Made by a program: the position numbers and the translations under genes. Positions 19,835-30,403 of a stretch of 64,000 nt of DNA are shown piece by piece (position 1 is the first letter of the stretch; each line of letters begins with the position of its first letter). The notes under the pieces are model-generated. The model was not told where the DNA came from. It ran no database searches and saw nothing but the letters and a program-made list of their open reading frames with translations. This DNA comes from Rhodospirillales bacterium (lineage in GTDB: Bacteria; Pseudomonadota; Alphaproteobacteria; Micavibrionales; UBA1664). The stretch lies in contig CP060260.1 in NCBI GenBank assembly GCA_023898805.1, positions 682,001-746,000 on the forward strand, written 5' to 3'.

Positions 19835-20330
19835 AAGCAATGACCTTGTAATCCAGAAGAACAAATGCGTCGGATTGCGCCTTGATACCTTCAAAGGACA
19901 ACCGCGCATCCACCAGGGCCAACGGCAACCCATCGGAAAACAGACAGGGGTGTAAACTTAAATAAACACGATCAATCAATTTGCGTTGAAAACATTGGTC
20001 GATAACACTGGCACCGCCCACCACGACAAAACGATCAAAACCAAGAGCCCTTATTTTGTTCAGGGCTGTATCCATGTCGCTGGCACCGTGGACGGAAGGA
20101 TCGACCTGCGGCAGGGCGCGCGTCGTCAAAACGACATTCTGCACGCCCGGCACGGGATAAACCGTATCCTGATATTGCTGAAAAGTTTTCGACCCGACAA
20201 GAACGCAGCCGACCTGTCCGCAAACCTGTGTGAACATTTTTTCATCTTCGGACGAAACCCAGTTGGAATCTGTTTCGCCCTTGGTGATAAAGCCGTTGAG
20301 AGAGCTGGCGATATAAAGCGTGGCCTTCAT
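19827..20330 (-). CDS. RibD C-terminal/dihydrofolate reductase-like protein
   Basis: The 167-residue product has the RibD_C/DHFR-like fold: an opening 'YIASSLNGFI' strand, 'VLVGSKTF', and the nucleotide-binding 'VVVGGASVI' segment. This superfamily includes riboflavin and folate reductases using NADPH; the substrate is unknown. The ATG overlaps the fabG stop codon (TGATG). The gene is AT-richer than the fab genes around it, which hints at later insertion. Confidence 0.8.
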   Translation of the reverse strand: MKATLYIASSLNGFITKGETDSNWVSSEDEKMFTQVCGQVGCVLVGSKTFQQYQDTVYPVPGVQNVVLTTRALPQVDPSVHGASDMDTALNKIRALGFDRFVVVGGASVIDQCFQRKLIDRVYLSLHPCLFSDGLPLALVDARLSFEGIKAQSDAFVLLDYKVIAYD

Positions 20331-21067
20331 CAAATCATCGCCATGCCACCGTTCACATGCAGCGTCTGGCCGGTCACATAGGCGGCCTCGTCCGATGCCA
20401 GATACACGGCGGCGGCGGCGATTTCGGCGGGCACGCCCATGCGCCCCATCGGAATTTGGGAATCAATCGCGGCTTTCTGCTTGTCGTCCAGCGCGCCGGT
20501 CATGGCGGTCGCGATAAATCCCGGCGCGATGCAGTTGACCGTGACATTGCGCGAGGCGATTTCGGCGGCCAGCGATTTCGACCAGCCGATCATCCCCGCC
20601 TTGGACGCGGCATAATTCGCCTGCCCCGGATTGCCGGTAACACCAACAATCGAGGTGATGTTCACGATCCGCCCGAAACGGTTTTTCATCATCCCCTTCA
20701 GGCACGCGCGCGCAAGGCGGAACGGCGCGGTCAAATTGACGTCCAGCACGGCTTGCCAGTCCTCGTCCTTCAGGCGCAGCGCAAGATTGTCGCGCGTCAG
20801 GCCCGCATTGTTGATCAGGATGTCGATTTTGCCCATGGCCGCCGTGGCGTCGGCGACCAGCTGGTCCGTCGCGGCAGCGTCGGCAAGATCGGCGGGCAGC
20901 ACATGCACGCGTTCCTTCAATTCGGCGGCCAAAGCGTCCAGCTTGTCGCGGTTGCGCCCGGAAATGCCAACGACGCAACCCTGCGCGTGCAGCGCCCGCG
21001 CGATGCTTTCGCCGATACCGCCGGTAGCGCCGGTGACCAATGCCGTTTTGCCTGAAAGTGAGAACAT
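20330..21067 (-). CDS. fabG: 3-oxoacyl-ACP reductase FabG
   Basis: FabG reduces 3-oxoacyl-ACP with NADPH in fatty acid elongation. This 245-residue short-chain dehydrogenase has the TGATGGIG cofactor motif (12-19), NNAG (87-90) and the catalytic Ser139, Tyr152 and Lys156. The start codon directly follows a hairpin and T-run, and the ribosome site GAGG lies within the hairpin's 3' arm. Confidence 0.96.
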   Translation of the reverse strand: MFSLSGKTALVTGATGGIGESIARALHAQGCVVGISGRNRDKLDALAAELKERVHVLPADLADAAATDQLVADATAAMGKIDILINNAGLTRDNLALRLKDEDWQAVLDVNLTAPFRLARACLKGMMKNRFGRIVNITSIVGVTGNPGQANYAASKAGMIGWSKSLAAEIASRNVTVNCIAPGFIATAMTGALDDKQKAAIDSQIPMGRMGVPAEIAAAAVYLASDEAAYVTGQTLHVNGGMAMI

Positions 21068-21100
21068 AAAAAACCTCGCATGATTATATGCGAGGTTTAT
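21068..21100 (-). promoter_or_regulatory. Terminator-like hairpin with embedded -10 box and ribosome site, abutting fabG
   Basis: On the minus strand an 11-bp perfect stem AAACCTCGCAT / ATGCGAGGTTT with loop ATAATC is followed by Ts and then the fabG ATG. It looks like a terminator for the upstream small gene. The loop region reads TATAAT (21088-21083), a perfect -10 box, and the 3' arm contains the fabG ribosome site GAGG. A transcript begun from this -10 would start past the 5' arm and leave the ribosome site free; read-through RNA would fold it shut. This mechanism is inference. Confidence 0.6.
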
Positions 21101-21125
21101 AACGCAACTGCCCGAAGGTTAAAGC

Positions 21126-21341
21126 TTAAATACGGAATTCACGCCGCAATTCCTCCGGAATTTCGTCTGGTCTATAGCCTTTGGCCGTGTACGTCCCCAA
21201 ACCGTAAACTTGATGTACTAGCCCACCCTCTCCAGCTTGCGCTACCGCAGCCGCAAACGCCCTCGCAATTTCAGCAGAGGGCACCTCGTAAGGATTAAAA
21301 ATATCCTCGGGATCGTCACCCAAGTAATCCGCAGTTACCAT
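21126..21341 (-). CDS. Small hypothetical protein between fabD and fabG
   Basis: The 71-residue soluble acidic product matches no family I recognise. A strong AAGGAGA ribosome site lies 6 bases before the ATG, and a terminator-like hairpin follows the stop, so it is likely a real gene. It interrupts the common fabD-fabG order. Confidence 0.65.
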   Translation of the reverse strand: MVTADYLGDDPEDIFNPYEVPSAEIARAFAAAVAQAGEGGLVHQVYGLGTYTAKGYRPDEIPEELRREFRI

Positions 21342-21400
21342 GACCTTCTCCTTGTCTAAATATGAAAAGACATTAAGGCTCGGAAGTTGTATTAGTCAAT

Positions 21401-22363
21401 TTATCCCTTGATATGCCTGATCAGCGCCTCGATCTCGGCGGGCGTACCGGCGTTGAACGCGGCCAGCCGGTCGTCGATGCGCCGCGTCAGACCGGAAAGC
21501 ACCTTGCCCGCGCCCAGTTCCACTACCTCGGTGACGTTGGCGCCCGCCATCCACTGGATGCTTTCGCGCCAGCGCACCCGGCCCGTGATCTGGTCGACCA
21601 GCAATTGGCGGATGCGGCCCGGCTCGTCCTCGGCCTTGGCCGAAACATTGCACACCACCGGGATCGACGGCGGGCGGATCGTCACCTGCGCCAGCGCCTT
21701 GGCCATTTCGGCGGCGGCAGGCGCCATCAAACGGCAATGGAACGGCGCCGAAACCGGCAGCATGATCGCGCGCTTCGCGCCATGCCCCTGCGCCAACGCC
21801 ATGAAACGCTGCACCGCTTCCAGATGACCGGAAATCACCACCTGCCCCGGCGCGTTGTCGTTGGCGGCCTCGCATACACCGTCACCGTCCGTGTTCGTCG
21901 CGGCGTTTTCACGCGCAAGCGCGCTCACCGATTCGAAATCGAGGCCTAAAATCGCGGCCATGCCGCCTTGGCCCACCGGCACCGCGCGCTGCATCGCCCG
22001 CCCGCGCGCGCGCAAAAGCCGCGCGCTGTCGTCCAGCTCCAGCGCCTTGACGGCGGTCAACGCCGAATACTCGCCCAAAGAATGCCCGGCGACGAACGCC
22101 CCGGCTTCGGAAATCCGGATTCCGCCCTGCTTTTTAAGGATGCGCACCACGGCCATCGACACGGCGAACAGCGCGGGCTGGGTGTTTTCAGTCAGGTTGA
22201 GGTCGGATTCCGCGCCCTCCCACATGACCTTGGTCAGATCCTGCCCCAGCGCGTCGTTGATCCGTTCAAATACCTCGCGCGCCTCGGCGAAGCTTTCGGC
22301 CAGCGCCTTGCCCATGCCGATGCTCTGGCTGCCCTGTCCCGGAAACACGAATGCGCGTGTCAT
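21401..22363 (-). CDS. fabD: Malonyl-CoA:ACP transacylase
   Basis: FabD loads malonate onto ACP for fatty acid synthesis. The 320-residue product starts with the family motif FVFPGQGSQ and has the nucleophile Ser95 in GHSLGE. The frame extends 36 codons upstream, but GAGGG before the ATG at 22363 and the family N-terminus fix the start. It is divergent from rpsF across a 169-base gap holding both promoters, neither of which I can mark with confidence. Confidence 0.95.
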   Translation of the reverse strand: MTRAFVFPGQGSQSIGMGKALAESFAEAREVFERINDALGQDLTKVMWEGAESDLNLTENTQPALFAVSMAVVRILKKQGGIRISEAGAFVAGHSLGEYSALTAVKALELDDSARLLRARGRAMQRAVPVGQGGMAAILGLDFESVSALARENAATNTDGDGVCEAANDNAPGQVVISGHLEAVQRFMALAQGHGAKRAIMLPVSAPFHCRLMAPAAAEMAKALAQVTIRPPSIPVVCNVSAKAEDEPGRIRQLLVDQITGRVRWRESIQWMAGANVTEVVELGAGKVLSGLTRRIDDRLAAFNAGTPAEIEALIRHIKG

Positions 22364-22532
22364 GAATTCCCTCTTGTCGCGGTTATGGTCGGCATTACCA
22401 AAACCCACGGAATCGGCTTCTGTCAAGAAAGGCTTGCCTTTCCCCCCGGTTTTGTGCTTTTTTGCGCGCAACCTTGCCGGGAAATCCGGCTTTGGCGGGG
22501 ATGGTCCCCGTCATAACCGTAAGGAGAAACGA

Positions 22533-22862
22533 ATGCCGAAATACGAAACCGTGTTCATCGCACGGCAGGATCTCGCGCCCGCACAGGTCGAGCAACTGGC
22601 CGAAAAGATGGGCAAGATCGTCACCGATCAAGGTGGCAAAATCCACAAAACCGAACACTGGGGCCTCAAGACCCTGGCGTACCGCATCAACAAAAACCGC
22701 AAGGGCCACTACGTGCTGTTCGAACTGGACACGCCGCCCGCCGCCCTGCACGAGCTTGAGCGCAATCTGCGCCTGTCCGAGGACGTGCTGCGTCACATGT
22801 CGCTGCGGATCGAGGAATTCTCGTCCGAGCGCAAGGACCAACCCGCGAAGGAGGCTGCGTAA
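22533..22862 (+). CDS. rpsF: 30S ribosomal protein S6
   Basis: S6 binds the 30S platform together with S18. The 109-residue product has the family start '[11 protein letters not shown]' and the central '[18 protein letters not shown]'. An AAGGAG ribosome site lies 7 bases upstream. It is the first gene of the rpsF-rpsR-rplI operon; its stop codon overlaps the rpsR start by one base. Confidence 0.97.
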   Translation: MPKYETVFIARQDLAPAQVEQLAEKMGKIVTDQGGKIHKTEHWGLKTLAYRINKNRKGHYVLFELDTPPAALHELERNLRLSEDVLRHMSLRIEEFSSERKDQPAKEAA

Positions 22863-23293
22863 TGTCTTTTGAAAAACGTGAACCCCGTTCCGAATCGCGC
22901 GGCGAAGGCCGTGGTGAATCCCGTGGCGAACGCGGCGAAGGCCGCGGCCCGTCCTCCGGCGGCGCGCCGTTCTTCCGTCGTCGCAAGACCTGCCCGTTTT
23001 CGGGTGACAATGCCCCGCGCATTGACTGGAAGGACGTCAAGACCCTGATGCGCTATATCTCCGAACGCGGCAAGATCATGCCTTCGCGCATCACGGCCGT
23101 TTCGGCGACCAAGCAGCGCGAACTGGCACTGGCCATCAAGCGCGCGCGCTTCATGGCGCTGATGCCCTATGTCCGCGACGAACTGCCGCCGCAACGCAGC
23201 TTCGCCGACCGTGGCGATCGTGGTGACCGCGCCCCGCGCGGCGACCGTGGCGACCGTTCCTTCGGCAACTTTGAAAACACGAAGGAGGGTTAA
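22862..23293 (+). CDS. rpsR: 30S ribosomal protein S18 with long Arg-Gly-rich extensions
   Basis: The S18 core (about residues 36-110) is clear: [10 protein letters not shown], '[18 protein letters not shown]' and '[18 protein letters not shown]'. The protein is 143 residues, whereas S18 usually has about 75-90. The extra length is an N-terminal tail of repeated R-G-E/E-S-R-G units and a C-terminal tail of repeated D-R-G-D units. Both tails are repetitive in protein and DNA, so slippage may have produced them. The gene lies between rpsF and rplI with 2 bases before rplI. Confidence 0.96.
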   Translation: MSFEKREPRSESRGEGRGESRGERGEGRGPSSGGAPFFRRRKTCPFSGDNAPRIDWKDVKTLMRYISERGKIMPSRITAVSATKQRELALAIKRARFMALMPYVRDELPPQRSFADRGDRGDRAPRGDRGDRSFGNFENTKEG

Positions 23294-23295
23294 TC

Positions 23296-23895
23296 ATGCA
23301 GGTCATCCTTCTTGAAAAGATCGACAATCTGGGTTCGCTGGGCGAAGAAGTCCGCGTTCGCGACGGTTATGCGCGCAATTATCTGTTGCCGCAAAACAAG
23401 GCGCTGCGCGCGACAGAATCGAACCGCGCCTATTTCCAGCGTGAAAAGGCCGCCCTCGAAGCCAACAACGCCAAAAAACGCGATGCCGCCGAGAAAGAGT
23501 CGAAGAAACTCTCCGGCCAGCACGTGACCATCATCCGTCAGGCGTCCGAAGCGGGCGCTCTGTACGGGTCGGTCAGCACCCGCGACATCGCCGAGGCGGC
23601 GACCGCGGGCGCGGGCGTGCATGTGGAGCGCACCCACGTCGTGCTCCACGCCCCGCTCAAGATGCTGGGTCTGTTCCCGGTCACCGTCGCCCTGCACCCC
23701 GAGGTGAAGGTCGAAGTGACGGTCAACATCGCCCGCACCGAGGAAGAGGCCGCGATCCAGAAAAAAACCGGCAAGGCTCTGGTCAAGACCGACGAGGACG
23801 AAGCGCCCAAGGCCCAACCTGCGGCACAAGCCGACGGCGAAGCCCAGGCCAATGTGGAAGCCAACGCGGAAACCGACGAAGAACAGGCCGCCTGA
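23296..23895 (+). CDS. rplI: 50S ribosomal protein L9
   Basis: L9 binds 23S rRNA near the L1 stalk. The 199-residue product begins with the family motif MQVILLEKIDNLG and 'VRDGYARNYLLP', has the central long helix and the C-terminal domain with 'GSVSTRDIAEA'. About 45 extra residues rich in Ala and Glu follow the usual end near residue 150; such tails are seen in several alphaproteobacteria. GGAGG precedes the start. Confidence 0.96.
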   Translation: MQVILLEKIDNLGSLGEEVRVRDGYARNYLLPQNKALRATESNRAYFQREKAALEANNAKKRDAAEKESKKLSGQHVTIIRQASEAGALYGSVSTRDIAEAATAGAGVHVERTHVVLHAPLKMLGLFPVTVALHPEVKVEVTVNIARTEEEAAIQKKTGKALVKTDEDEAPKAQPAAQADGEAQANVEANAETDEEQAA

Positions 23896-23915
23896 TCTTC
23901 CTGCCTACAACGATC

Positions 23916-23944
23916 AAAGCCCCGCGAATTTCGCGGGGCTTTTT
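23916..23944 (+). terminator. Rho-independent terminator of rpsF-rpsR-rplI
   Basis: The stem AAAGCCCCGCG / CGCGGGGCTTT with a short AATTT loop is followed by TTTTATTT, 20 bases after the rplI stop codon. Confidence 0.9.
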
Positions 23945-23958
23945 ATTTATATGGCGTT

Positions 23959-24043
23959 TTTTCATCCCACCGGCGAAAACGGAGACCCGTGCATAACGCA
24001 GGGGGAGAATGGCAGGCCCCCGCCTTCGCCGGTGGGATGAAAA
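23959..24043. repeat. Palindromic intergenic repeat (19-bp arms)
   Basis: The arms TTTTCATCCCACCGGCGAA (23959-23977) and its exact complement (24025-24043) enclose 47 bases containing 'ATGGCAGGCCCCCGCC'. The layout resembles the widespread proteobacterial palindromic elements of the 'CCCGCGAAAGCGGG ... CCCCGCCTTCGCGGGG' type. Only one copy is seen in this window. It ends one base before the stop codon of the next minus-strand gene. Confidence 0.65.
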
Positions 24044-24044
24044 C

Positions 24045-24440
24045 TCAATCGACTTTATGCGTGTCCTTCTTTTCGATCCGCGCCTGCACCGCGTCCTCGA
24101 CTTTTTGCGTGGCCGCTGCTGCCGCGTCGAACCGGTTTGTATCCTGGCCGCGCAAAATCCCCACGATCGCGGCGATGTCGCTGCGCAGGGTTTCGTCCGC
24201 CTGCACCTCGGCATTGTTCTTGTTCATGATCTCGTTTTCGCGCAGCGCCCATTTCGCGTCTTCAAGCCTGTCGATCGCCTTTACGTCGCGCCGCGCGGCG
24301 ATCGAACTGTTCGCCGCCACCAGATTGTTATAGGCGCTATTGATCGGCGTATCCGCCCCGGCCGTGGCCTGCGGCGCGAAAGCCCCGAAAGTTACCCCGG
24401 CGACGCCGGTCAGGATCACGGATTTATAAAACGGGCGCAT
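24045..24440 (-). CDS. Small periplasmic protein, unknown function
   Basis: The 131-residue product has a signal peptide ending near residue 27 and a helical mature part with many Ala, Asp and Asn residues. No family is recognised. A longer frame exists upstream, but the ATG at 24440 has AAGGAC before it and yields a clean signal peptide. It is divergent from dnaB across 232 bases (24441-24672) in which I see no further gene. Confidence 0.7.
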   Translation of the reverse strand: MRPFYKSVILTGVAGVTFGAFAPQATAGADTPINSAYNNLVAANSSIAARRDVKAIDRLEDAKWALRENEIMNKNNAEVQADETLRSDIAAIVGILRGQDTNRFDAAAAATQKVEDAVQARIEKKDTHKVD

Positions 24441-24672
24441 GGGGATGTCCTTTTTCAATACAGGAATCCTTGCCCTGGCTTCGGTCATTCGCGTGACCCA
24501 AAAAAGGCAATATCGTGTCCCCTGCCATCCGCCTCCTACCACCCACCCCATGCCGTCCACCGCTTTTCCCGATGCTTTTGCACAGGCTTGCCCCACAAAA
24601 AAACATCAATTGCATCCACAACTTGGCCGATTCCGATTCACATCCGCATCCGGCATCTGCTAGGGTCCGGGC

Positions 24673-26163
24673 ATGGTTTCCGACAATCTCATTACCCTGC
24701 CGGGCGGCCGCACCGGCGCGGGCACGGCGCTGGAGGCGCAGGGCTTCCGCATCCTGCCCCATAATCTGGAGGCCGAGCAGGCCCTTCTGGGCGCGCTTCT
24801 GGTCGACAACCGCGCGCTTGAAAACGTCGGCGACATCATCAAGGCCGAGCATTTCTTCGCCCCGGTCCACCAGCGTATTTTCGACGCGGTCCGAAAAATG
24901 GCCGACCGCGGCCAGAATGCCGACCCGATAACCCTTAAACCCTATTTTGAAAACGATGCGGAGCTTGAGGAACGCGGTGGTGCGCAATATCTGGCAGATC
25001 TGGCGGCCAGCGTCGTCACCGTGATCAACGCCGCCAACTACGCGCGCTTCATCCACGATCTCTACCTGCGCCGCAACCTGATCGCCGTAGGCAACGATCT
25101 GGTCAACGAGGCGTACGAGGCCGACATCGACACCTCCGCCACCGACTGTCTGGAATCCGCGGAATCCCGTCTGTTTGAAATGGCCGAAAGCGGCCAGGCC
25201 GACCGTGGATTCGTGACCATGCACGCCGCTACCGCGGCGGCGATCGAACTGGCCGAAAAGGCCTTCAAATCCGACGGCCACGTCACGGGCGTGACCACCG
25301 GCCTGCGCGATCTCGATAAAAAACTCGGCGGCCTGCAACCTTCCGATCTGATCATCGTCGCGGGCCGTCCATCGATGGGCAAGACCGCCTTCGCCACCAC
25401 CATGGCCTTCAACGCCGCGCGCGCCTATGCCGAATCCGGCGGGCAGGAAGGCGCGATCGTGGGTTTCTTCAGCCTGGAAATGTCGGCCGACCAGTTGGCC
25501 ACCCGACTTCTTTCCGACCTTGCCGAGATTTCCGGCGATCGAATCCGCCGCGGCGAATTCTCGAAGGAGGATTTCCACCGTCTGGCCGAACAATCGACAC
25601 GGCTTGCGCAGATCCCGATCTATATCGACGACACGGCGGCCTTGAGCATCACCGCCGTGCGCACCCGCGCCCGGCGCATGAAGCGCAAGCACAATCTGGG
25701 GATGCTGGTGGTCGACTATCTTCAGCTTTTGCGCGGCACGGGCTCGAAACAATCGGAAAACCGCGTGCTTGAAGTATCGGAAATCACGCGCGGCCTGAAG
25801 GCCATCGCCAAGGAATTGGCGATCCCCGTGGTCGCGCTTTCGCAGCTTTCCCGCGCCGTCGAAAACCGCGAGGACAAACGCCCGCAACTTTCCGACTTGC
25901 GTGAATCCGGATCGATCGAACAAGACGCCGACGTCGTGATGTTCGTCTATCGCGAGCAATATTACGTCGAGCGCGAAAAACCGAACGAGGCAGACGCCAC
26001 CAAAATGGCCGAATGGCAAAATCGCATGACCGCGGTCCACAACGTCGCCGAGGCGGTGATCGGCAAACAGCGTCACGGACCGATCGGCATCGTCGAGATG
26101 TATTTCGACGCCCAGTACACGCGCTTCAAGGACCTTGACCGCGTACATTACGACCATGGGTGA
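24673..26163 (+). CDS. dnaB: Replicative DNA helicase DnaB
   Basis: DnaB is the hexameric helicase that unwinds DNA at the replication fork. The 496-residue product has the N-terminal helical domain ('HNLEAEQALLGALL'), the RecA-like motor with Walker A GRPSMGKT (Lys237), the 'SLEMSADQL' motif, Walker B 'LVVDYLQLL' and the C-terminal 'RESGSIEQDADV'. A very long open frame on the opposite strand is only its shadow. Confidence 0.97.
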   Translation: MVSDNLITLPGGRTGAGTALEAQGFRILPHNLEAEQALLGALLVDNRALENVGDIIKAEHFFAPVHQRIFDAVRKMADRGQNADPITLKPYFENDAELEERGGAQYLADLAASVVTVINAANYARFIHDLYLRRNLIAVGNDLVNEAYEADIDTSATDCLESAESRLFEMAESGQADRGFVTMHAATAAAIELAEKAFKSDGHVTGVTTGLRDLDKKLGGLQPSDLIIVAGRPSMGKTAFATTMAFNAARAYAESGGQEGAIVGFFSLEMSADQLATRLLSDLAEISGDRIRRGEFSKEDFHRLAEQSTRLAQIPIYIDDTAALSITAVRTRARRMKRKHNLGMLVVDYLQLLRGTGSKQSENRVLEVSEITRGLKAIAKELAIPVVALSQLSRAVENREDKRPQLSDLRESGSIEQDADVVMFVYREQYYVEREKPNEADATKMAEWQNRMTAVHNVAEAVIGKQRHGPIGIVEMYFDAQYTRFKDLDRVHYDHG

Positions 26164-26716
26164 CATGCGCGGTTATTTCGGCATCGGCGTCGAAGGCATT
26201 TCCAAGGGCGCGAATCTGGGCAATCTCGTGCGCTCGACCCACGCCTTCGGCGGCAGTTTCTTTTTCACCATCGCCCCCAACGTGGCGATGGAGGAAATCC
26301 GTGTTTCCGACACCGCCGCATCGGCGCTGCACATGCCGTTTTACGTCTACGAAAACCCGAAAAAGATGATGCTGCCGCGCGGCTGCGCGCTGGTCGGGGT
26401 CGAATTTCTGCCTGATGCGGTCGACCTGCCGTCCTTCCATCACCCTTTGCAAGCGGCCTATGTGCTGGGGCCGGAAATGGGCTCACTCTCGCCGGAAATG
26501 CTGGCGCTGTGCGACCATGTGATCAAAATTCCGATGAAATTCTGCGTCAATGTCGGCGTCGCGGGCGCGCTGGTGATGTACGACCGGCTGATCAGCCTTG
26601 GGCGCCACGCCCCGCGACCCGTGCGGCCCGGCGGCCCGACCGAGGACCTTGAAATGCAACCTTTCGGCAGTCACCGGCGCCTGAGCCGCAGGGCCCTGAA
26701 ATCACAGGAAAAATAA
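26156..26716 (+). CDS. SpoU/TrmH-family RNA methyltransferase
   Basis: These SPOUT-fold enzymes 2'-O-methylate tRNA or rRNA. The 186-residue product has the family motifs: 'NLGNLVRSTHAFG' (motif 1), 'LGPEMGSLSPEML' (motif 2, with the SAM-binding knot) and 'VNVGVAGALVMYD' (motif 3). The target nucleotide is not clear. The start overlaps the end of dnaB by 8 bases; in-frame starts upstream lie inside dnaB. Confidence 0.85.
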   Translation: MGDMRGYFGIGVEGISKGANLGNLVRSTHAFGGSFFFTIAPNVAMEEIRVSDTAASALHMPFYVYENPKKMMLPRGCALVGVEFLPDAVDLPSFHHPLQAAYVLGPEMGSLSPEMLALCDHVIKIPMKFCVNVGVAGALVMYDRLISLGRHAPRPVRPGGPTEDLEMQPFGSHRRLSRRALKSQEK

Positions 26717-26830
26717 ACCGCGTGCCTCGCGGCTTGCCATGCGCGGCGAATTTTCCTAAGTTTTGCCGGTTCGCATGACGAACACCTAGTTCCGTTCATT
26801 TCAATCGCATCGATAAAAGGTACCCCGATC

Positions 26831-27343
26831 ATGACCATCCGCCGTTTCGTTCTCGCCGCCGCGCTGCTTTGCCTGTTCACGCTTCCCGCGCTGGCCGACG
26901 AACCGAAACTGATTTCCACCAGTGGCGACTGGTCGGCCTATTCCTTCAAGGAAGGCAACGGCACGGTATGCTACATGGCCAGCCAGCCCAAAAAGGCCGA
27001 AGGCAAATACACCAAACGCGACCCCGTTTTCGCGCTGATCACCCACCGCCCGGCGGAAAACACGCATAACGTCTTCAGCTATATCGCGGGCTATACCTAC
27101 AAGACCGGGTCGGATGTGATCCTGACCATCGACGACAAGACCTTCAACCTGTTCACCCACAAGGACATGGCCTGGGCCAAGGACGCCGACACCGACAACC
27201 GCATCACCGACGCGGTGAAAAAAGGCTCGAAAATGGTGGTCAAGGGAACGTCTGCCCGCGGCACGGAAACCACCGATACATACTCGCTCAAAGGCTCTGG
27301 CACCGCCCACGACGCGATCGACAAGGCGTGCAAGACGAAATAA
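26831..27343 (+). CDS. IalB-family (invasion-associated locus B) periplasmic protein
   Basis: The 170-residue product has a signal peptide ending near residue 22 and the IalB pattern 'GDWSAYSFKEG...CYMASQP' with paired Cys residues in the mature part. In Bartonella IalB aids entry into erythrocytes, but homologues are common in free-living alphaproteobacteria and their role is unknown there. The gap 26717-26830 probably contains its promoter. Confidence 0.8.
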   Translation: MTIRRFVLAAALLCLFTLPALADEPKLISTSGDWSAYSFKEGNGTVCYMASQPKKAEGKYTKRDPVFALITHRPAENTHNVFSYIAGYTYKTGSDVILTIDDKTFNLFTHKDMAWAKDADTDNRITDAVKKGSKMVVKGTSARGTETTDTYSLKGSGTAHDAIDKACKTK

Positions 27344-27352
27344 GCCCTGAGG

Positions 27353-27670
27353 TTAGGGTCGCGCGCTTTCGGACAGGGTAAGCTCCAGCCCATCCAGATC
27401 GTCATTCATGATGATCTGGCACGACAGGCGCGAATATTCGCTTGAATCCGGCAGGTCAGCCAGCATGTCCTGCTCCTCCGGGCTTGGCGCGGGCAGCCGC
27501 GCGGCCCATTCCGGCGCGACGAAGACGTGACAGGTCGCGCAGGCCAGACACCCCCCGCATTCGGCCTTGATCGGCAGGCCGTAATCGCGGATGACCTCCA
27601 TCGCGCGCCAGCCTTCAAGCCCTTCCAACTCGTGTTTGTTGCCGTCCTGGTCCGTAACTTTCAGTTTCAT
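27353..27670 (-). CDS. fdx: 2Fe-2S ferredoxin, adrenodoxin type
   Basis: This electron carrier of the adrenodoxin/Fdx (iron-sulfur assembly) type has 105 residues. The cluster ligands are Cys38, Cys44 and Cys47 (C-x5-C-x2-C) and Cys84. A further Cys41 lies inside the loop. The ATG overlaps the stop codon of the upstream membrane protein gene (ATGA). The ferredoxin reductase encoded just upstream is a plausible electron donor. Confidence 0.92.
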   Translation of the reverse strand: MKLKVTDQDGNKHELEGLEGWRAMEVIRDYGLPIKAECGGCLACATCHVFVAPEWAARLPAPSPEEQDMLADLPDSSEYSRLSCQIIMNDDLDGLELTLSESARP

Positions 27671-28449
27671 GGCCTTGCCGTCCTTGCCTTCATCATAAAT
27701 CGCACCGCCGCCGCGGTGCACGCCGTAAACAGAATTGCCAGCGCAAGCGTGCCCGCCGCCACCGCCGCATCGTCGAACGCCGCCGCAAACCCCGCCATCG
27801 GCGCCGCCGCCAGCGCATGGATCACCACCTGCACGAACGTGATGACGACGCTCAGGCAAAGCGAGCACAGGGCGAACAGCGCGAAAACCCGAAGACTGCC
27901 GCCCCAACCCCCCAGCCGCGCGTAAAACCCTTGCGTCTGCCAGTCCAGCGCGCGCGGCACGTGCAGCCAGAACCAGCGCACGGCGAACAGCGCGAGGATA
28001 AGGAGCGCCAGCGCCAACGGCGCATAGGGCGAGGACGCGGGGGGGTCGGAAACAAACCACTGCCGCGCCGTGGCCATGGCGACATAGAGGCCGGTGGTAA
28101 AATACCCGACCGCGGCATAGATGAACCCGGATTGCACCACCGCGCGGTTGCGCGCGCGCCGCGACACCTCGTCGTCGATCAGCGGATATTCGTGCAACAC
28201 CATCAACCGCAGGATCAACGCGCTTTCAAGCCCGGTGACGAACCCGGCGGGCAGTTGCGCCAGCGGCAGCCAGAACAGCGGCACGGAATCGCCCGCAAGA
28301 CGCAACGCCACCACGGTCGCAAGCGTCACCACGAAGGGCAAAAACGACATCAGCAGGATCAGCCGCGCATGCGCGGCGCACAGGCGAAAACCGCCCAGGA
28401 ACGATTCCATGATCGGGAATGGCGGCGGTGGTGGGGTATCCTTGAACAT
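27667..28449 (-). CDS. Multi-pass membrane protein, unknown function
   Basis: The 260-residue product has about six hydrophobic helices and a Pro-rich N-terminus; no catalytic motif is seen. It lies between the ferredoxin reductase and ferredoxin genes in one transcription unit, with a 4-base overlap with the latter. A TTG three codons upstream of the chosen ATG is also possible. Confidence 0.7.
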   Translation of the reverse strand: MFKDTPPPPPFPIMESFLGGFRLCAAHARLILLMSFLPFVVTLATVVALRLAGDSVPLFWLPLAQLPAGFVTGLESALILRLMVLHEYPLIDDEVSRRARNRAVVQSGFIYAAVGYFTTGLYVAMATARQWFVSDPPASSPYAPLALALLILALFAVRWFWLHVPRALDWQTQGFYARLGGWGGSLRVFALFALCSLCLSVVITFVQVVIHALAAAPMAGFAAAFDDAAVAAGTLALAILFTACTAAAVRFMMKARTARP

Positions 28450-28470
28450 GCGCCCCAAGATACCGCCGGG

Positions 28471-30403
<1,933 letters not shown>

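Noticed and set aside
24424..26166. A 580-codon open frame opposite dnaB
   Set aside because: It mirrors dnaB almost exactly, has a His/Asp/Arg-biased composition and no recognisable domain; high GC keeps the opposite frame free of stops.
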